The notes under the pieces: model-generated
What the model was told of the DNA's origin: nothing
Database searches by the model: none
What the model saw: only the letters and a program-made list of their open reading frames with translations
Made by a program: the position numbers and the translations under genes
Assembly (NCBI RefSeq): GCF_012910905.1
Contig: NZ_WTVN01000006.1
Span: forward strand, 62,001-126,000
Origin: Aromatoleum toluvorans
GTDB taxonomy: Bacteria > Pseudomonadota > Gammaproteobacteria > Burkholderiales > Rhodocyclaceae
DNA: 64,000 nucleotides
Reading direction: 5' to 3'
Part shown: positions 45,014 to 54,689 of the stretch, piece after piece
How positions within the stretch are numbered: position 1 is the first letter of the stretch
Layout: each line of letters opens with the position of its first letter

Positions 45014-45928
45014 ATGTGCGCCGCCCGACGGGCTGTGCCCGCGCCGACGCTTGTGACCGTGACCGTCGATTTCCTGTTCCGTGTTCTCGCCCGCTTTCCG
45101 CTCGCCTGGCTGCACCGGCTGGGCGGCCTCGCCGGCTGGCTGACCTGGCGCTTCTCGCCGAAGTACGCCCGCCGCCTCGAAGAAAACCTCGCGCGTGCGC
45201 TTGGGCGCGAGGATCCCGCGATCCTGCGCGCGGCGATCCGCGAAGCCGGTCGCCAGGCGCTGGAGCTGCCTTACGTGTGGTTGCGTCCGCAGGACGAGGT
45301 GCTGTCGCGCATCGTCCGCGTCGAAGGTGCCGAGCTGCTCGAACGCGCGCGTGCCGACGGCGCGAGCGTGCTGCTGCTGACGCCGCACCTCGGCTGCTTC
45401 GAGTTGTGCGCGCAGTACTGTTCGACGCACGGCCCGATCACCGTGCTGTTCCGCCCGCCTCGCAAGGCCGCGCTGGGACCGCTGATGGAGGCGGGGCGCG
45501 CGCGCGGCAACATCAGCGTCGCGCCGGCCGACGTCTCCGGCGTGCGCCGCCTCGTGAAGGCGCTGCGCGGCGGCGAGATGGTCGGCATGCTGCCGGACCA
45601 GGCGCCGGGGCAGGGCGAAGGGGTGTGGGTACCGTTCTTCGGCAAGTTTGCGTGGACGATGACGCTCGCGGCGCGCCTGTCCGAAGTGAAGGGCGTGCGC
45701 GTGATCATGCTGTGGACCGAACGCCTGCCGCGCGGCGCGGGCTACGTGCTGCGCCTGTCGGAGCCGGCCGAGCCGATCGCCGGTTCGCTCGAGGAGCGCT
45801 GCGTGGCGATCAACCGGGCGATCGAGCGCCTGATCCTCGCCTGCCCGCAGCAATACCTGTGGGGCTACAACCGCTACAAGCGCCCTGCCGGGGTCGAACC
45901 GGCGCCGGCTGAAGGGCGGGCGCAATGA
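45014..45928 (+). CDS. LpxL/HtrB-type lipid A acyltransferase (first copy)
   Basis: 304 residues from ATG 45014; GTG codons at 45053 and 45059 are likely alternatives because the first 13 residues look spurious. One N-terminal membrane helix (VDFLFRVLARFPLAWL), then HX4E motif TPHLGCFE and FRPPRK...; MLPDQAPG follows. It transfers fatty acyl chains to lipid A or a related lipid at the inner membrane. The stop overlaps the next gene by 4 bp (ATGA). Confidence 0.88.
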   Translation: MCAARRAVPAPTLVTVTVDFLFRVLARFPLAWLHRLGGLAGWLTWRFSPKYARRLEENLARALGREDPAILRAAIREAGRQALELPYVWLRPQDEVLSRIVRVEGAELLERARADGASVLLLTPHLGCFELCAQYCSTHGPITVLFRPPRKAALGPLMEAGRARGNISVAPADVSGVRRLVKALRGGEMVGMLPDQAPGQGEGVWVPFFGKFAWTMTLAARLSEVKGVRVIMLWTERLPRGAGYVLRLSEPAEPIAGSLEERCVAINRAIERLILACPQQYLWGYNRYKRPAGVEPAPAEGRAQ

Positions 45929-46812
45929 GGCTCTTCAGCTATCTCGCGGTCGCCTTCTTCTGGCTGTTGCACTGGCTGCCGCTGCCGATGCTGGCTTTCC
46001 TGGGGCAAGGCCTCGGCGAGCTGCTGCACCTGGTCGCGCGCCACCGCCGCCACGTCGTCGACGTCAACCTGCGCCTGTGCTTTCCGGAACTCGACGCCGC
46101 GGCGCGCCGGCGCCTCGCGCGTGCGCATTTCCGCGCGCTCGGCCGCAGCCTGCTGGAGCGCGGGCTGGTGTTCTGGGCGAGCGAGGAGCGGCTGAAGGGG
46201 ATTGTCCGTTTCACCGGACTGGAGCGCCTGCGTGCGCTGGTCGAGGCCGGCACGCCGGTGATGCTGCTGTCGCCGCACTTCGTGGGCCTCGACCTGGGCG
46301 GCGTGCGCATCGGGATGGAGTTCGACTGCGTGACCGTCTATGCGCGGCAGAACAATCCGGTCTTCGACCGCCTGCTCTACCGTGGCCGCAACCGCTTCGG
46401 CGACCAGCAGCTGCTGTCGCGCCAGGACGGGGTGCGCAGCACCGTGAAGGCGATGAGGGCCGGACGGCCGTTCTACTACCTGCCGGACCTGGACTATGGC
46501 CGCAAGGAGACGATCTTCGTGCCCTTCTTCGGCGTGCCGGCGGCGACGATCACCGGGGTGTCGCGCCTGTCGCGGCTCGCCCGCGCGGCGGTCGTGCCCT
46601 GCGTGACGCGCCAGCTGCCCGGCGGGCGCGGCTACGTCGTCGAACTGGGTGCCCCCTTGCCCGACTTCCCGACCGCGGACGCCGAGGCCGACACCCTGCG
46701 CGTGAACCAGTGGATCGAGTCGGTCGTGCGCACGATGCCGGAGCAGTATTACTGGGTGCATCGGCGCTTCAAGACGCGTCCGCCGGGCGAGAAGCGTCCC
46801 TACCGATCCTGA
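45925..46812 (+). CDS. LpxL/HtrB-type lipid A acyltransferase (second copy)
   Basis: 295 residues, coupled to the first copy by ATGA. N-terminal helix (LAVAFFWLLHWLPLPML), HX4D motif SPHFVGLD, ARQNNPVFDRLLYRGR and PDLDYGRKETIFVPFFG are typical of LpxL/LpxP. Two tandem acyltransferases probably add the two secondary acyl chains. Which adds which cannot be told. Confidence 0.92.
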   Translation: MRLFSYLAVAFFWLLHWLPLPMLAFLGQGLGELLHLVARHRRHVVDVNLRLCFPELDAAARRRLARAHFRALGRSLLERGLVFWASEERLKGIVRFTGLERLRALVEAGTPVMLLSPHFVGLDLGGVRIGMEFDCVTVYARQNNPVFDRLLYRGRNRFGDQQLLSRQDGVRSTVKAMRAGRPFYYLPDLDYGRKETIFVPFFGVPAATITGVSRLSRLARAAVVPCVTRQLPGGRGYVVELGAPLPDFPTADAEADTLRVNQWIESVVRTMPEQYYWVHRRFKTRPPGEKRPYRS

Positions 46813-46920
46813 GCCGGCTGGCGTAGTGCCATCGGGACGTCGCTGGACTCCCCCCGCATGCTGCGCGAGAATCTTCGGATTCGGCTCGCGCCGCTTCGAA
46901 CCCTTCTGACGGAACCCTCC

Positions 46921-47754
46921 ATGCACCTGCGCTTCGCCAAAATGCACGGCCTCGGCAACGACTTCGTCGTCATCGACGCCGTGCGCCAGCACGTCGACCT
47001 CACGCCCGGGCGCGTCCGTTTCCTCGCCGACCGCCATTTCGGCGTCGGCTGCGACCAGCTGCTGGTCGTCGAGCCGGCGACGCAGGCAGGCGTGGATTTC
47101 CGCTACCGCATCTTCAACGCCGACGGCGGCGAGGTGGAACAGTGCGGCAACGGCGCGCGCTGCTTCGTGCGCTTCGTGCATGAGCAGGGGCTCACCGCGA
47201 AGCGCGAGATCCGCGTCGAGACGAAGTCCGGCGTGATCGCGCCGCGCCTCGAGGACAGCGGCCTCGTCACCGTCGACATGGGCGTGCCGGTGTTCGAGCC
47301 GGCGCGCGTGCCCTTCGTTTCGGATTCGGAGGCCGTCGTGCAGCCGCTCGACGTGGGCGGCACCGCGGTCGCGATCACCGCCGTGTCGATGGGCAATCCG
47401 CACGCGGTGCAGGTCGTCGCCGACGTCGATGCCGCACCGGTGGCGGCGCAGGGACCGCTGATCGAGAACCATGCGCGTTTCCCCGCCCGCGTCAATGCGG
47501 GCTTCATGCAGGTGGCGGACGAGCACCGCATCCGCCTGCGCGTGTATGAGCGCGGTGCCGGCGAGACGCTCGCCTGCGGCACGGGCGCGTGCGCGGCGGT
47601 GGTCGCGGGCATCCGGCGCGGGCTGCTGGCGTCGCCGGTGCGCGTCGAGACGCGCGGCGGTGAGCTCGAGATCGCCTGGGGGGGAGTCGGTGAGCCGGTG
47701 CTGATGACGGGGCCGGCCGTGACGGTATTTGCAGGCGAGATCGAGCTCGCCTGA
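46921..47754 (+). CDS. dapF: diaminopimelate epimerase
   Basis: 277 residues. PLP-independent epimerisation of LL- to meso-DAP. The two catalytic cysteines are in EQCGNGARC and [11 protein letters not shown]; start [11 protein letters not shown]. First gene of the dapF-DUF484-xerC arrangement. Confidence 0.96.
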   Translation: MHLRFAKMHGLGNDFVVIDAVRQHVDLTPGRVRFLADRHFGVGCDQLLVVEPATQAGVDFRYRIFNADGGEVEQCGNGARCFVRFVHEQGLTAKREIRVETKSGVIAPRLEDSGLVTVDMGVPVFEPARVPFVSDSEAVVQPLDVGGTAVAITAVSMGNPHAVQVVADVDAAPVAAQGPLIENHARFPARVNAGFMQVADEHRIRLRVYERGAGETLACGTGACAAVVAGIRRGLLASPVRVETRGGELEIAWGGVGEPVLMTGPAVTVFAGEIELA

Positions 47755-47845
47755 TCGAAGCGGGCGGTGCCGTGCCATCCACGCGCCGTGCCGATTGCCA
47801 ACGAACACGTGCGGGCGCGAACCGTCCGCAGGGAGTGGTCTTTCC

Positions 47846-48496
47846 ATGAATGCAGCCGACGTCGCACGCTATCTCAAGGAACATCCGGATTTTCTCGCCG
47901 ACCACGGCGAACTCTTCACCCAGTTGACCGTGCCGCATCCGCACGGCGGGCAGGCGATCTCGCTCGCCGAGCGCCAGCTGCACGCGCTGCGCGACAAGAT
48001 CCGGCTCCTCGAAGGCAAGCTCTCCGAGTTGATCCGTTTCGGCGAGGAGAACGACGAGATCGGCGAGAAGATCCATCGGCTGACGCTCGATCTGCTCGAG
48101 GCCGAGGACTACGAAGGCCTGCGCCATGCGCTGTTCGAGAACCTGCGCGACGATTTCGCCGTGCCCAACATCGCGCTGCGCGTCTGGAACTCGGTGCTGA
48201 CCCGCGAGGGCGACGATTTCGCGCCGATCAGCGAGGCCGTGCGCTCCTTCGTCGGCGACATGCGCCATCCCTATTGCGGCGCGCCGGTCAATCTCGAAGT
48301 GCTCGAGTGGTTCGGCGCCGCCGCCGCGCACGTGCGCTCGGTCGCGCTGATCCCCCTGCGGCGCGAGGCGCAGGTGTTCGGCCTGCTCGCGCTCGGCAGC
48401 CAGGAGAGCGAGCGCTTCTACCCCGAGATGGGCACGCTCTACGTCTCGCGCATCGGCGACATCGTCGCCTCCGCGCTGCGTCGCCAGCTGGGTTGA
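47846..48496 (+). CDS. DUF484 family (GAF-like) protein
   Basis: 216 residues from ATG 47846 with AGGGAG upstream. N-terminal YLKEHPDFLADHGEL, a short coiled coil (RDKIRLLEGKLSELI) and a GAF-like domain (SVALIPLRREAQVFGLLALG). Function unknown; linked to dapF and xerC in many proteobacteria. The xerC start lies 3 bp after its stop. Confidence 0.9.
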   Translation: MNAADVARYLKEHPDFLADHGELFTQLTVPHPHGGQAISLAERQLHALRDKIRLLEGKLSELIRFGEENDEIGEKIHRLTLDLLEAEDYEGLRHALFENLRDDFAVPNIALRVWNSVLTREGDDFAPISEAVRSFVGDMRHPYCGAPVNLEVLEWFGAAAAHVRSVALIPLRREAQVFGLLALGSQESERFYPEMGTLYVSRIGDIVASALRRQLG

Positions 48497-48498
48497 GC

Positions 48499-49425
48499 AT
48501 GACGGGCCGCGACGACCCCGCCGTTGTCGCGGATCAGCCGCCGCCGGCGTGGCTGGCGGACTATCTTGGCTATCTCGCGACCCAGCGCCGCGCCGCGGCG
48601 TTGACGCTGGAGAACTACCGCCGCGATCTCGAGCGCCTGCAGCGGCTCGCCGACGGGCGTCCGCCGCAGGCGCTCACGGGGCACGACATCCGCCGCTTCG
48701 TCGCGCGCATGCATGGCGAGGGCCTGGGCGGGCGTTCGATTGCGCGCGTGCTGTCGGCCTGGCGCGGGCTGTTCCGCTGGTTCATCCGCCAGCGCCGGGA
48801 GATGGAGGTCAACCCCGCGGAAGGCGTGCGTCCGCCGAAATCCCCGCAGCCGCTGCCGAAGGCGCTGTCGCCCGATCAGGCGCAGGCGCTGCTCGACGCC
48901 GAGCCCGACGACGGGCTGGACGTGCGCGATCACGCGATGTTCGAGCTGCTCTATTCCTCCGGGCTGCGCCTCGCGGAGCTGGCCGCGCTCGACGTCGGCC
49001 CCGCCCTCGACCTCGTCGAGCGGCTGGTGACCGTGCGGGGAAAGCGTAACAAAATGCGTACGGTTCCGGTCGGCTCCCGGGCCGTCGAAGCGCTGCAGGC
49101 GTGGCTCGCGCAACGCGGCAATTTCGCCGCGGGGGACGAGGCCGCCCTGTTCGTCACGCGTAGCGGCACGCGCATGAGCGCCGGGGCGATCCGCTCGCGC
49201 CTGGCGCGCTGGGCGCAGACGCGCGGGCTCGGCGTCCATGTGCATCCCCATATGCTGCGCCACAGTTTCGCGAGCCACGTGCTGCAGTCGAGCGGCGATC
49301 TGCGTGCGGTTCAGGAACTTCTCGGCCATGCCAGCATTCGTAGCACACAGGTATATACGCACCTCGATTTCCAGCATCTCGCAAAGGTCTACGACGCCGC
49401 GCACCCCCGCGCCCGCCGTCGCTGA
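48499..49425 (+). CDS. xerC: tyrosine recombinase XerC
   Basis: 308 residues. Resolves chromosome dimers at dif with XerD. Core-binding domain first; catalytic Arg in SSGLRLAEL, HxxR in HPHMLRHSFASH, His in LLGHASI and Tyr in QVYTHLD. ATG 48499 chosen. Confidence 0.95.
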   Translation: MTGRDDPAVVADQPPPAWLADYLGYLATQRRAAALTLENYRRDLERLQRLADGRPPQALTGHDIRRFVARMHGEGLGGRSIARVLSAWRGLFRWFIRQRREMEVNPAEGVRPPKSPQPLPKALSPDQAQALLDAEPDDGLDVRDHAMFELLYSSGLRLAELAALDVGPALDLVERLVTVRGKRNKMRTVPVGSRAVEALQAWLAQRGNFAAGDEAALFVTRSGTRMSAGAIRSRLARWAQTRGLGVHVHPHMLRHSFASHVLQSSGDLRAVQELLGHASIRSTQVYTHLDFQHLAKVYDAAHPRARRR

Positions 49426-49538
49426 GGACGTTTCGGGCGGAAATACTTTCTAGATATTAGGGGCTTGCAAATGCATGCCCAAATCGGGTAGCGAAAATCC
49501 CGATTGGAAGTCGCGCGTGCGCTATGCTCAAAACGAGC

Positions 49539-49618
49539 ACAACCGGATAAGCCCGGTTGTCCGACCCCAACAAGTCTGCCTTACGTCCGTTGGTGGGGAC
49601 GTCAGGAGCAAGGCAGCC
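49539..49618 (+). promoter_or_regulatory. structured leader of the winged-helix gene
   Basis: ACAACCGG-ataagc-CCGGTTGT (49539-49560) is a perfect 8-bp stem, followed by CCCCAAC...GTTGGTGGGG and ACGTCC...GGACGT, which are mutually exclusive pairings, then AGGAGC before the ATG. It could be an operator plus a structured 5' UTR. No known riboswitch recognised. Confidence 0.4.
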
Positions 49619-50128
49619 ATGAGCCGCACTACTAAAGAATACAACGAAGCCATCAGCCCGAACGCCGGCGAGCGCGGGTATGCGGTGGAGGAGGGCGCTT
49701 GCGCGAGCCCGCTGCGTGCTGCGGCGATCCTGCTTGCGCGCTACCAGATCCGCAGCCTGAGGCGCCTGTTTGAAGAGTTCGAGCGCGACATCCTGTTGCC
49801 GCTGCTGCTCGGTGAGATCGCGTTGCATAACCTCGGTGCGCTCGAGAACAACAGCGAGTCCGCCCTGGACCTCGACGCCGACCGGCTCGCTTCCGTCATG
49901 CGTCCCTGCAATGCCTATTCGATCGCCGCCGCGACCGGTCTGCCGCGCGAGACGGTGCGGCGCAAGATCGTGCATCTCGTCGAACTCGGCTGGATCGTGC
50001 GCCGCGAGAACGGCCATCTGTTCCTGACGCCACGCGCGATCGATCATTTCGGCAGCCTGCTGGGCTCGCGCGATCTGCCCGAACTGCTCGACACGGCCGA
50101 CCGCATCCGCCGACGCATGCAGGAGTGA
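49619..50128 (+). CDS. winged-helix DNA-binding protein, unknown
   Basis: 169 residues. The middle and end suggest an IclR/MarR-like winged helix: CNAYSIAAATGLPRETVRRK as the HTH and KIVHLVELGWIVRRENGHLFLTP as the wing. N-terminal helical part may dimerise (LLARYQIRSLRRLFEEFERD). No effector domain recognised. A stem-loop leader precedes it. Confidence 0.75.
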   Translation: MSRTTKEYNEAISPNAGERGYAVEEGACASPLRAAAILLARYQIRSLRRLFEEFERDILLPLLLGEIALHNLGALENNSESALDLDADRLASVMRPCNAYSIAAATGLPRETVRRKIVHLVELGWIVRRENGHLFLTPRAIDHFGSLLGSRDLPELLDTADRIRRRMQE

Positions 50129-50225
50129 GACGTGGCGCGTCGCCATCGGACGGCGGCGCGTTGGCTGGCGAGGCGGGACGCGCGGCGATAAACTCACGCG
50201 CCTGATTTCCTTTGCGATCCGCACC

Positions 50226-51416
50226 ATGTCCAAGCTCGTTCTCCATCCCGGCAAGGAGCGTTCGCTCCTGCGCCGCCACCCGTGGGTGTTCGCCGGTTCC
50301 GTGGCCGGCCTCGAAGGCCGCGCGCGGCCCGGCGACACCGTCGAGGTCGTCGCCGACGACGGCCGTCCGCTCGGGCGCGCCGCGTGGTCGCCGGAGTCGC
50401 AGATCCGCGCGCGCATGTGGACCTTTGCGCCGGATGTATCGATCGATCATGTCTTCTTCAAGCGCCGCGTCGCCGAATCGGTTGCCCGCCGGGCGACGCA
50501 TCCGCTGCTCGCGCACGAGAGCGGCGTGCGCCTGATCCATGGCGAATCCGACGGCCTGCCCGGCGTGATCGCGGACCGTTTCGGCGACGTCGTCGTGGTG
50601 CAGCTCACCAGCGCGGGCGCCGACAAGTGGCGCGATGCGATCGTCGCCGGGCTGGTGCAGGCCACCGGCTGCAAGGCGGTGTATGAACGTTCCGACTCCG
50701 ACGTGCGCAAGCTCGAAGGTCTGGAGCCGACAACGGGTTGCGTGCATGGCGAGATGCCGCAGGAAGTCCTGACCATCGTCGAGAACGGCGTGCGCATGGA
50801 GGTCGACGTCGTCGCCGGCCACAAGACCGGTTTCTATCTCGACCAGCGCGACAACCGCAAGCTGACCGGGCTGCTCGCGAACGGGCGCAGCGTGCTGAAC
50901 TGTTTCTGCTACACCGGCGGCTTTTCGCTGCAGGCGCTCGCGGGCGGCGCAGCCTCGGTGCTGTCGATCGACTCGTCCGGGCCGGCGCTGGACGTCGCGC
51001 GCCGCAACGTCGCGCTGAATCCGCATCTCGACGCGGGGCGTGCCGAGTGGCTGGAGGCCGACGTGTTCGCGGCGCTGCGTGCGCTGAAGGCCGACGGGCG
51101 CCGCTTCGACCTGATCGTGCTCGATCCGCCGAAGTTCGCGCCGTCGGCCGCGCATGCCGACCGCGCCGCGCGGGCGTACAAGGACATCAACCTCTTCGGC
51201 TTCCGCCTGCTCAACCCGGGCGGCATCCTGATGACGTATTCGTGCTCGGGCGGCATCGGCCTGGAGCTCTTCCAGAAGATCGTCGCCGGGGCGGCGAGCG
51301 ATGCGGGCGTCGACGCGCGCATCCTGCACCGGCTGTCCGCCGCTGCGGATCACCCGATCGGCTTGGCGGTGCCGGAGGGCGAATACCTGAAGGGGCTGGC
51401 GGTCCAGGTCGGCTGA
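50226..51416 (+). CDS. rlmI: class I SAM-dependent rRNA methyltransferase, RlmI-like
   Basis: 396 residues. N-terminal PUA domain (LRRHPWVFAGSVAG), central EEHAD-like part, C-terminal Rossmann MTase with NCFCYTGGFSLQALAGG and catalytic-motif DPPKFAPS and YSCSGGI. E. coli RlmI methylates C1962 of 23S rRNA; same reaction is likely. Confidence 0.92.
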   Translation: MSKLVLHPGKERSLLRRHPWVFAGSVAGLEGRARPGDTVEVVADDGRPLGRAAWSPESQIRARMWTFAPDVSIDHVFFKRRVAESVARRATHPLLAHESGVRLIHGESDGLPGVIADRFGDVVVVQLTSAGADKWRDAIVAGLVQATGCKAVYERSDSDVRKLEGLEPTTGCVHGEMPQEVLTIVENGVRMEVDVVAGHKTGFYLDQRDNRKLTGLLANGRSVLNCFCYTGGFSLQALAGGAASVLSIDSSGPALDVARRNVALNPHLDAGRAEWLEADVFAALRALKADGRRFDLIVLDPPKFAPSAAHADRAARAYKDINLFGFRLLNPGGILMTYSCSGGIGLELFQKIVAGAASDAGVDARILHRLSAAADHPIGLAVPEGEYLKGLAVQVG

Positions 51417-51440
51417 TCGGCGTCCGACGGGAGCTCCGGA

Positions 51441-51542
51441 CGTAGGGCGGAAAAGCGTAGCGCCTTCCGCCGTATGGCCTGTACGGGATTCCCGCGGCTG
51501 GAAGCATCCGGCGGAAGGCGCCTTCGGCTTTTCCGCCCTACG
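51441..51542. repeat. dispersed palindromic intergenic repeat, copy 3
   Basis: Begins cgtagggcggaaaagcgtag and ends ttccgccctacg, so the outer ends are perfect inverse complements (CGTAGGGCGGAA/TTCCGCCCTACG). Best-preserved full palindrome of the four. The stop codon of the 117-residue membrane protein (51538-51540) falls within its right end. Confidence 0.88.
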
Positions 51543-51891
51543 TCGGATCGGCGGCGCTACCGGGCGCGCGCCAGTCCGGGTTCGGGCCGCGTTCGCCGAG
51601 CGTGAAGGCCGCGCTGACGAGGCCCAGCGCGAGCAGGATCAGCAGGAAGTAGCGGAGCTGCCATCCGCGCGTCGGCACGCTGCGGACACCGCGGGCCGCA
51701 CGCCGGATCACCATCGCGCCGAGGCCGGCGATCGTCAGCAGCCCGGCGCCGAGGAGTTGCGATGACAGGCCGCCGAGCAGCACGCCCCGCGAGGGGTCGA
51801 GCTGGTCGGGCCAGAAGAAGGCCGGGCCCTGCAGCAGCCAGGCGCCGCCCAGCAGGCACAGCGCCATCGTGAAGGCGATGAAGGTGCGCAT
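51538..51891 (-). CDS. small membrane protein, unknown
   Basis: 117 residues with a short N-terminal hydrophobic segment (FIAFTMALCLLGGAWLL), a second (LLGAGLLTIAGLGAMVI) and a third (YFLLILLALGLVSAAF). Its last residues and the TAG stop lie in the palindromic repeat, suggesting that the repeat insertion set the present C-terminus. It begins 9 bp after ruvB. Confidence 0.7.
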   Translation of the reverse strand: MRTFIAFTMALCLLGGAWLLQGPAFFWPDQLDPSRGVLLGGLSSQLLGAGLLTIAGLGAMVIRRAARGVRSVPTRGWQLRYFLLILLALGLVSAAFTLGERGPNPDWRAPGSAADPT

Positions 51892-51900
51892 CGTGCCGGC

Positions 51901-52950
51901 TTAGGCGCCGAACAGGTCGCCGTCGCCGCGTCCCGGTCGCGCGAGGCCGAAATGCTCCCAGATGGCGGCAGTGGCAATGCGCCCGCGCGGCGTGCGCTGC
52001 AGGTAGCCCTGCTGGATGAGGTAGGGTTCGAGCACGTCCTCGATGGTGTCCGAGGATTCACCGATCGCCGCGGCGAGGTTGTCGAGGCCGACCGGACCGC
52101 CGGCGAATTTTTCCAGCATCGCGCCGAGGAGCTTGCGGTCCATCAGGTCGAGGCCGAGGTGGTCGACGTCGAGCATGCGCAGCGCCGCGTCGGCGACCTT
52201 CGCGGTGATGTCGCCGCCGGCCTTCACCTGCGCGTAGTCGCGCACGCGGCGCAGCAGGCGGTTGGCGATGCGTGGGGTGCCGCGCGAGCGCCGCGCGATC
52301 TCGAAGGCGCCGTCGTCGTCGATCGTCACGTCGAGGAGGCGCGCCGAGCGGCCGACGATGAAGGCGAGCTCCTCCGGCGTGTAGAACTCGAGCCGCGCGA
52401 CGATGCCGAAGCGGTCGCGCAGCGGGTTGGTCAGCATGCCGGCACGGGTCGTCGCGCCGACCAGCGTGAAGGGCGGCAGATCGAGCTTCACCGAGCGCGC
52501 GGCAGGACCTTCACCGATCATGATGTCGATCTGGAAGTCTTCCAGTGCCGGGTACAGGATCTCCTCGACGACTGGCGACAGGCGGTGGATCTCGTCGATG
52601 AAGAGGACGTCGTGCGGCTCGAGGTTGGTCAGCAGCGCGGCGAGGTCGCCGGCGCGTTCGAGCACCGGGCCGGAAGTTTGGCGCAGGTTCACGCCCATTT
52701 CGGCGGCGACGATGTGCGCGAGCGTGGTCTTGCCGAGCCCCGGCGGGCCGAACAGCAGCACGTGGTCGAGCGCTTCGCTGCGCTGGCGCGCCGCGGCGAT
52801 GAAGATCTCCAGCTGTTCGCGGATCTTCGCCTGGCCGACGTATTCGGCGAGCCGCTTCGGGCGCAGCGCGCGCTCGACGGCGTCTTCCTGGCGGTCGGCG
52901 GGCTGCGCGGAGATCAGGCGCGGGGCCTGCAGCTTGTCGGTTTCGATCAT
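51901..52950 (-). CDS. ruvB: Holliday junction helicase subunit RuvB
   Basis: 349 residues. AAA+ motor: Walker [12 protein letters not shown], Walker [10 protein letters not shown], sensor [11 protein letters not shown]; the winged-helix end is [11 protein letters not shown]. Works with RuvA and RuvC. Separated from ruvA by a palindromic repeat. Confidence 0.97.
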   Translation of the reverse strand: MIETDKLQAPRLISAQPADRQEDAVERALRPKRLAEYVGQAKIREQLEIFIAAARQRSEALDHVLLFGPPGLGKTTLAHIVAAEMGVNLRQTSGPVLERAGDLAALLTNLEPHDVLFIDEIHRLSPVVEEILYPALEDFQIDIMIGEGPAARSVKLDLPPFTLVGATTRAGMLTNPLRDRFGIVARLEFYTPEELAFIVGRSARLLDVTIDDDGAFEIARRSRGTPRIANRLLRRVRDYAQVKAGGDITAKVADAALRMLDVDHLGLDLMDRKLLGAMLEKFAGGPVGLDNLAAAIGESSDTIEDVLEPYLIQQGYLQRTPRGRIATAAIWEHFGLARPGRGDGDLFGA

Positions 52951-53004
52951 GGCGCGAGTTTACTGCGAAAGCCTGGGGGGTGCCCCCGAATTCAGGCGTT
53001 CCGG

Positions 53005-53092
53005 CGCAGGGCGGAAAAACGAAGCGCCTTCCGCCGCAGGCCGATCGGAAAAAACGTGCGGCGGATAACGCCTTCGGCTCATCCGCCCTGCG
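53005..53092. repeat. dispersed palindromic intergenic repeat, copy 4
   Basis: Begins cgcagggcggaaaaacgaag and ends ataacgccttcggctcatcc plus gccctgcg. The tail is nearly identical to copy 2. It lies between ruvA and ruvB, two genes of one operon; it could form an RNA hairpin separating their expression. Confidence 0.85.
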
Positions 53093-53104
53093 ACTCGCGG
53101 TGCT

Positions 53105-53704
53105 TCAGCCCTTCGACAGGCTCTTCAGCGCGAGGCGGATGCCATCCGAGACGCCGCTGTCCTCGGGCACCGATTTCAACGCGCCGAGCGCTTCCTTCTC
53201 GTTGTAGCCGAGCGCGAGCAGGGCGTTGAGGATGTCGCTGCGCGCGTCGGGGGCGGGCGCGGCAATCCCCGCTGTGACGGTCGCGCCCAGCGTCGGCAAC
53301 GCCTTGCCGAGCTTGTCGCGCAGCTCCAGCAGCAGGCGTTCCGCAGTCTTCTTGCCGATACCCGGAATCTTCACGAGCCGGCCCGCCTCCTGCAGCGCGA
53401 CCGCCTGCGCGAGGTCGGTGACCGACAGGCCGGACAGCACCGCGAGCGCGGTGCGCGCGCCGATGCCGGAGACCTTGAGCAGCTGGCGGAAGGCCGCGCG
53501 CTCGTCGGCGCTGGCGAAGCCGTAGAGGAAGTGGCCGTCCTCGCGCACCGCGAGGTGCGTGAACAGCGACACCGGCTGGCCGGTCGCCGGCAGGCCGTAG
53601 AAGGTGCTCATCGGCACGTCGATCTCGTAGCCGACGCCGTGCACGTCGACGACGATCTGGGGCGGGTTCTTTTCCAGCAGGTGGCCGGCGATGCGTCCGA
53701 TCAT
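53105..53704 (-). CDS. ruvA: Holliday junction-binding protein RuvA
   Basis: 199 residues, standard. OB fold with [20 protein letters not shown], two HhH motifs ([35 protein letters not shown]) and a C-terminal RuvB-binding domain ending LKSLSKG. Confidence 0.96.
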   Translation of the reverse strand: MIGRIAGHLLEKNPPQIVVDVHGVGYEIDVPMSTFYGLPATGQPVSLFTHLAVREDGHFLYGFASADERAAFRQLLKVSGIGARTALAVLSGLSVTDLAQAVALQEAGRLVKIPGIGKKTAERLLLELRDKLGKALPTLGATVTAGIAAPAPDARSDILNALLALGYNEKEALGALKSVPEDSGVSDGIRLALKSLSKG

Positions 53705-53726
53705 GTGTTCAGATCCGAAGGTTGGG

Positions 53727-54689
53727 TCAGGCGTGGCGCGCGAACGCGAGCGTCGCGGCGAGCACGAGGCCGTGCAGGTTCGCTGCGGCGATCGTCAGCT
53801 TGATCGCCGGGCGCAGCTCGGCCGGCTCATTGGCGTGCTCGCGCAGCTGGCGCGCCGCATGGAAGGACAGCACCAGCGTCAGCGCCGCGGCCGCGCAGGC
53901 CTGCGGCAGGTTGTAGCGCCCGACCTGCAGTACGAGCCAGCCGTAGGCCGCGAGCGCGATCGCGAAGTAGCCCCACTTCGCGGTGTCGGCGCCGAGGCGC
54001 ACGACCAGCGTGTGCTTGCCGGCGGTTTCGTCGCCGGCGCGGTCGGGAAACTGGTTGATGAAGAGCAGGTCCGCGACCAGCAGCGCGAACGAGACGCCCG
54101 CCGCGACCGGCGTCCACGCGAAGGTGCCGCGCTGCACGAAATCCGCCCCGACGACGACCAGCAGCCACGCGCCGGCGATCGCGAATTCGCCCAGCCCGCG
54201 GCTCGCGAGCCTGAGCGGTGGCGCGGAATAAGCCCAGCCGAGGACGAGTCCCGCGAGCCCGATCGCAATCAGGCCGCCCCCCGAACCGTAGGCGAGCCAC
54301 AGTCCCGCGGGCACGACCAGGCCGAAGAGCGCATAGGCGAAGCGTGCGGTCTGGTTCGTTGTCAGCACGCCGTTCTGGATGAAGCGGCTGCCGCCGGTGA
54401 AGGGGTAGAGCCGGTCCGCGTTCGCGTCGTCAGCGCCGCTCAGCGCGTCGTGGTAGTCGTTGAGCACGTTCGCACCGGCATGCGCGAGCAGCGCGAACAG
54501 CACCGTCACGAGCGCGCGCAACGCATCGAGCGCGATGCCGTCGGCGCGCGCGGCGGCGAGCCCGATGAGGCAGCCGACCAGCGTGACGGAGAGGAAAGCG
54601 GGCCGCGTCGCCGCGAAGTAGCGCAGCGGCGCGCTGCCGAAACGCTGCTTCGTCGGCTCCCCGCCGCGGGATGTCGCGGGGGGCGTCAC
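53727..54689 (-). CDS. UbiA-family prenyltransferase, MenA-like
   Basis: 320 residues from GTG 54689, overlapping the rng stop (GTGA). About nine membrane helices. The first Asp-rich motif is [14 protein letters not shown] and the second [14 protein letters not shown]. UbiA enzymes attach isoprenoid tails to aromatic quinone precursors; the residues look closer to MenA than to UbiA itself, but the acceptor is not certain. Confidence 0.83.
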   Translation of the reverse strand: MTPPATSRGGEPTKQRFGSAPLRYFAATRPAFLSVTLVGCLIGLAAARADGIALDALRALVTVLFALLAHAGANVLNDYHDALSGADDANADRLYPFTGGSRFIQNGVLTTNQTARFAYALFGLVVPAGLWLAYGSGGGLIAIGLAGLVLGWAYSAPPLRLASRGLGEFAIAGAWLLVVVGADFVQRGTFAWTPVAAGVSFALLVADLLFINQFPDRAGDETAGKHTLVVRLGADTAKWGYFAIALAAYGWLVLQVGRYNLPQACAAAALTLVLSFHAARQLREHANEPAELRPAIKLTIAAANLHGLVLAATLAFARHA

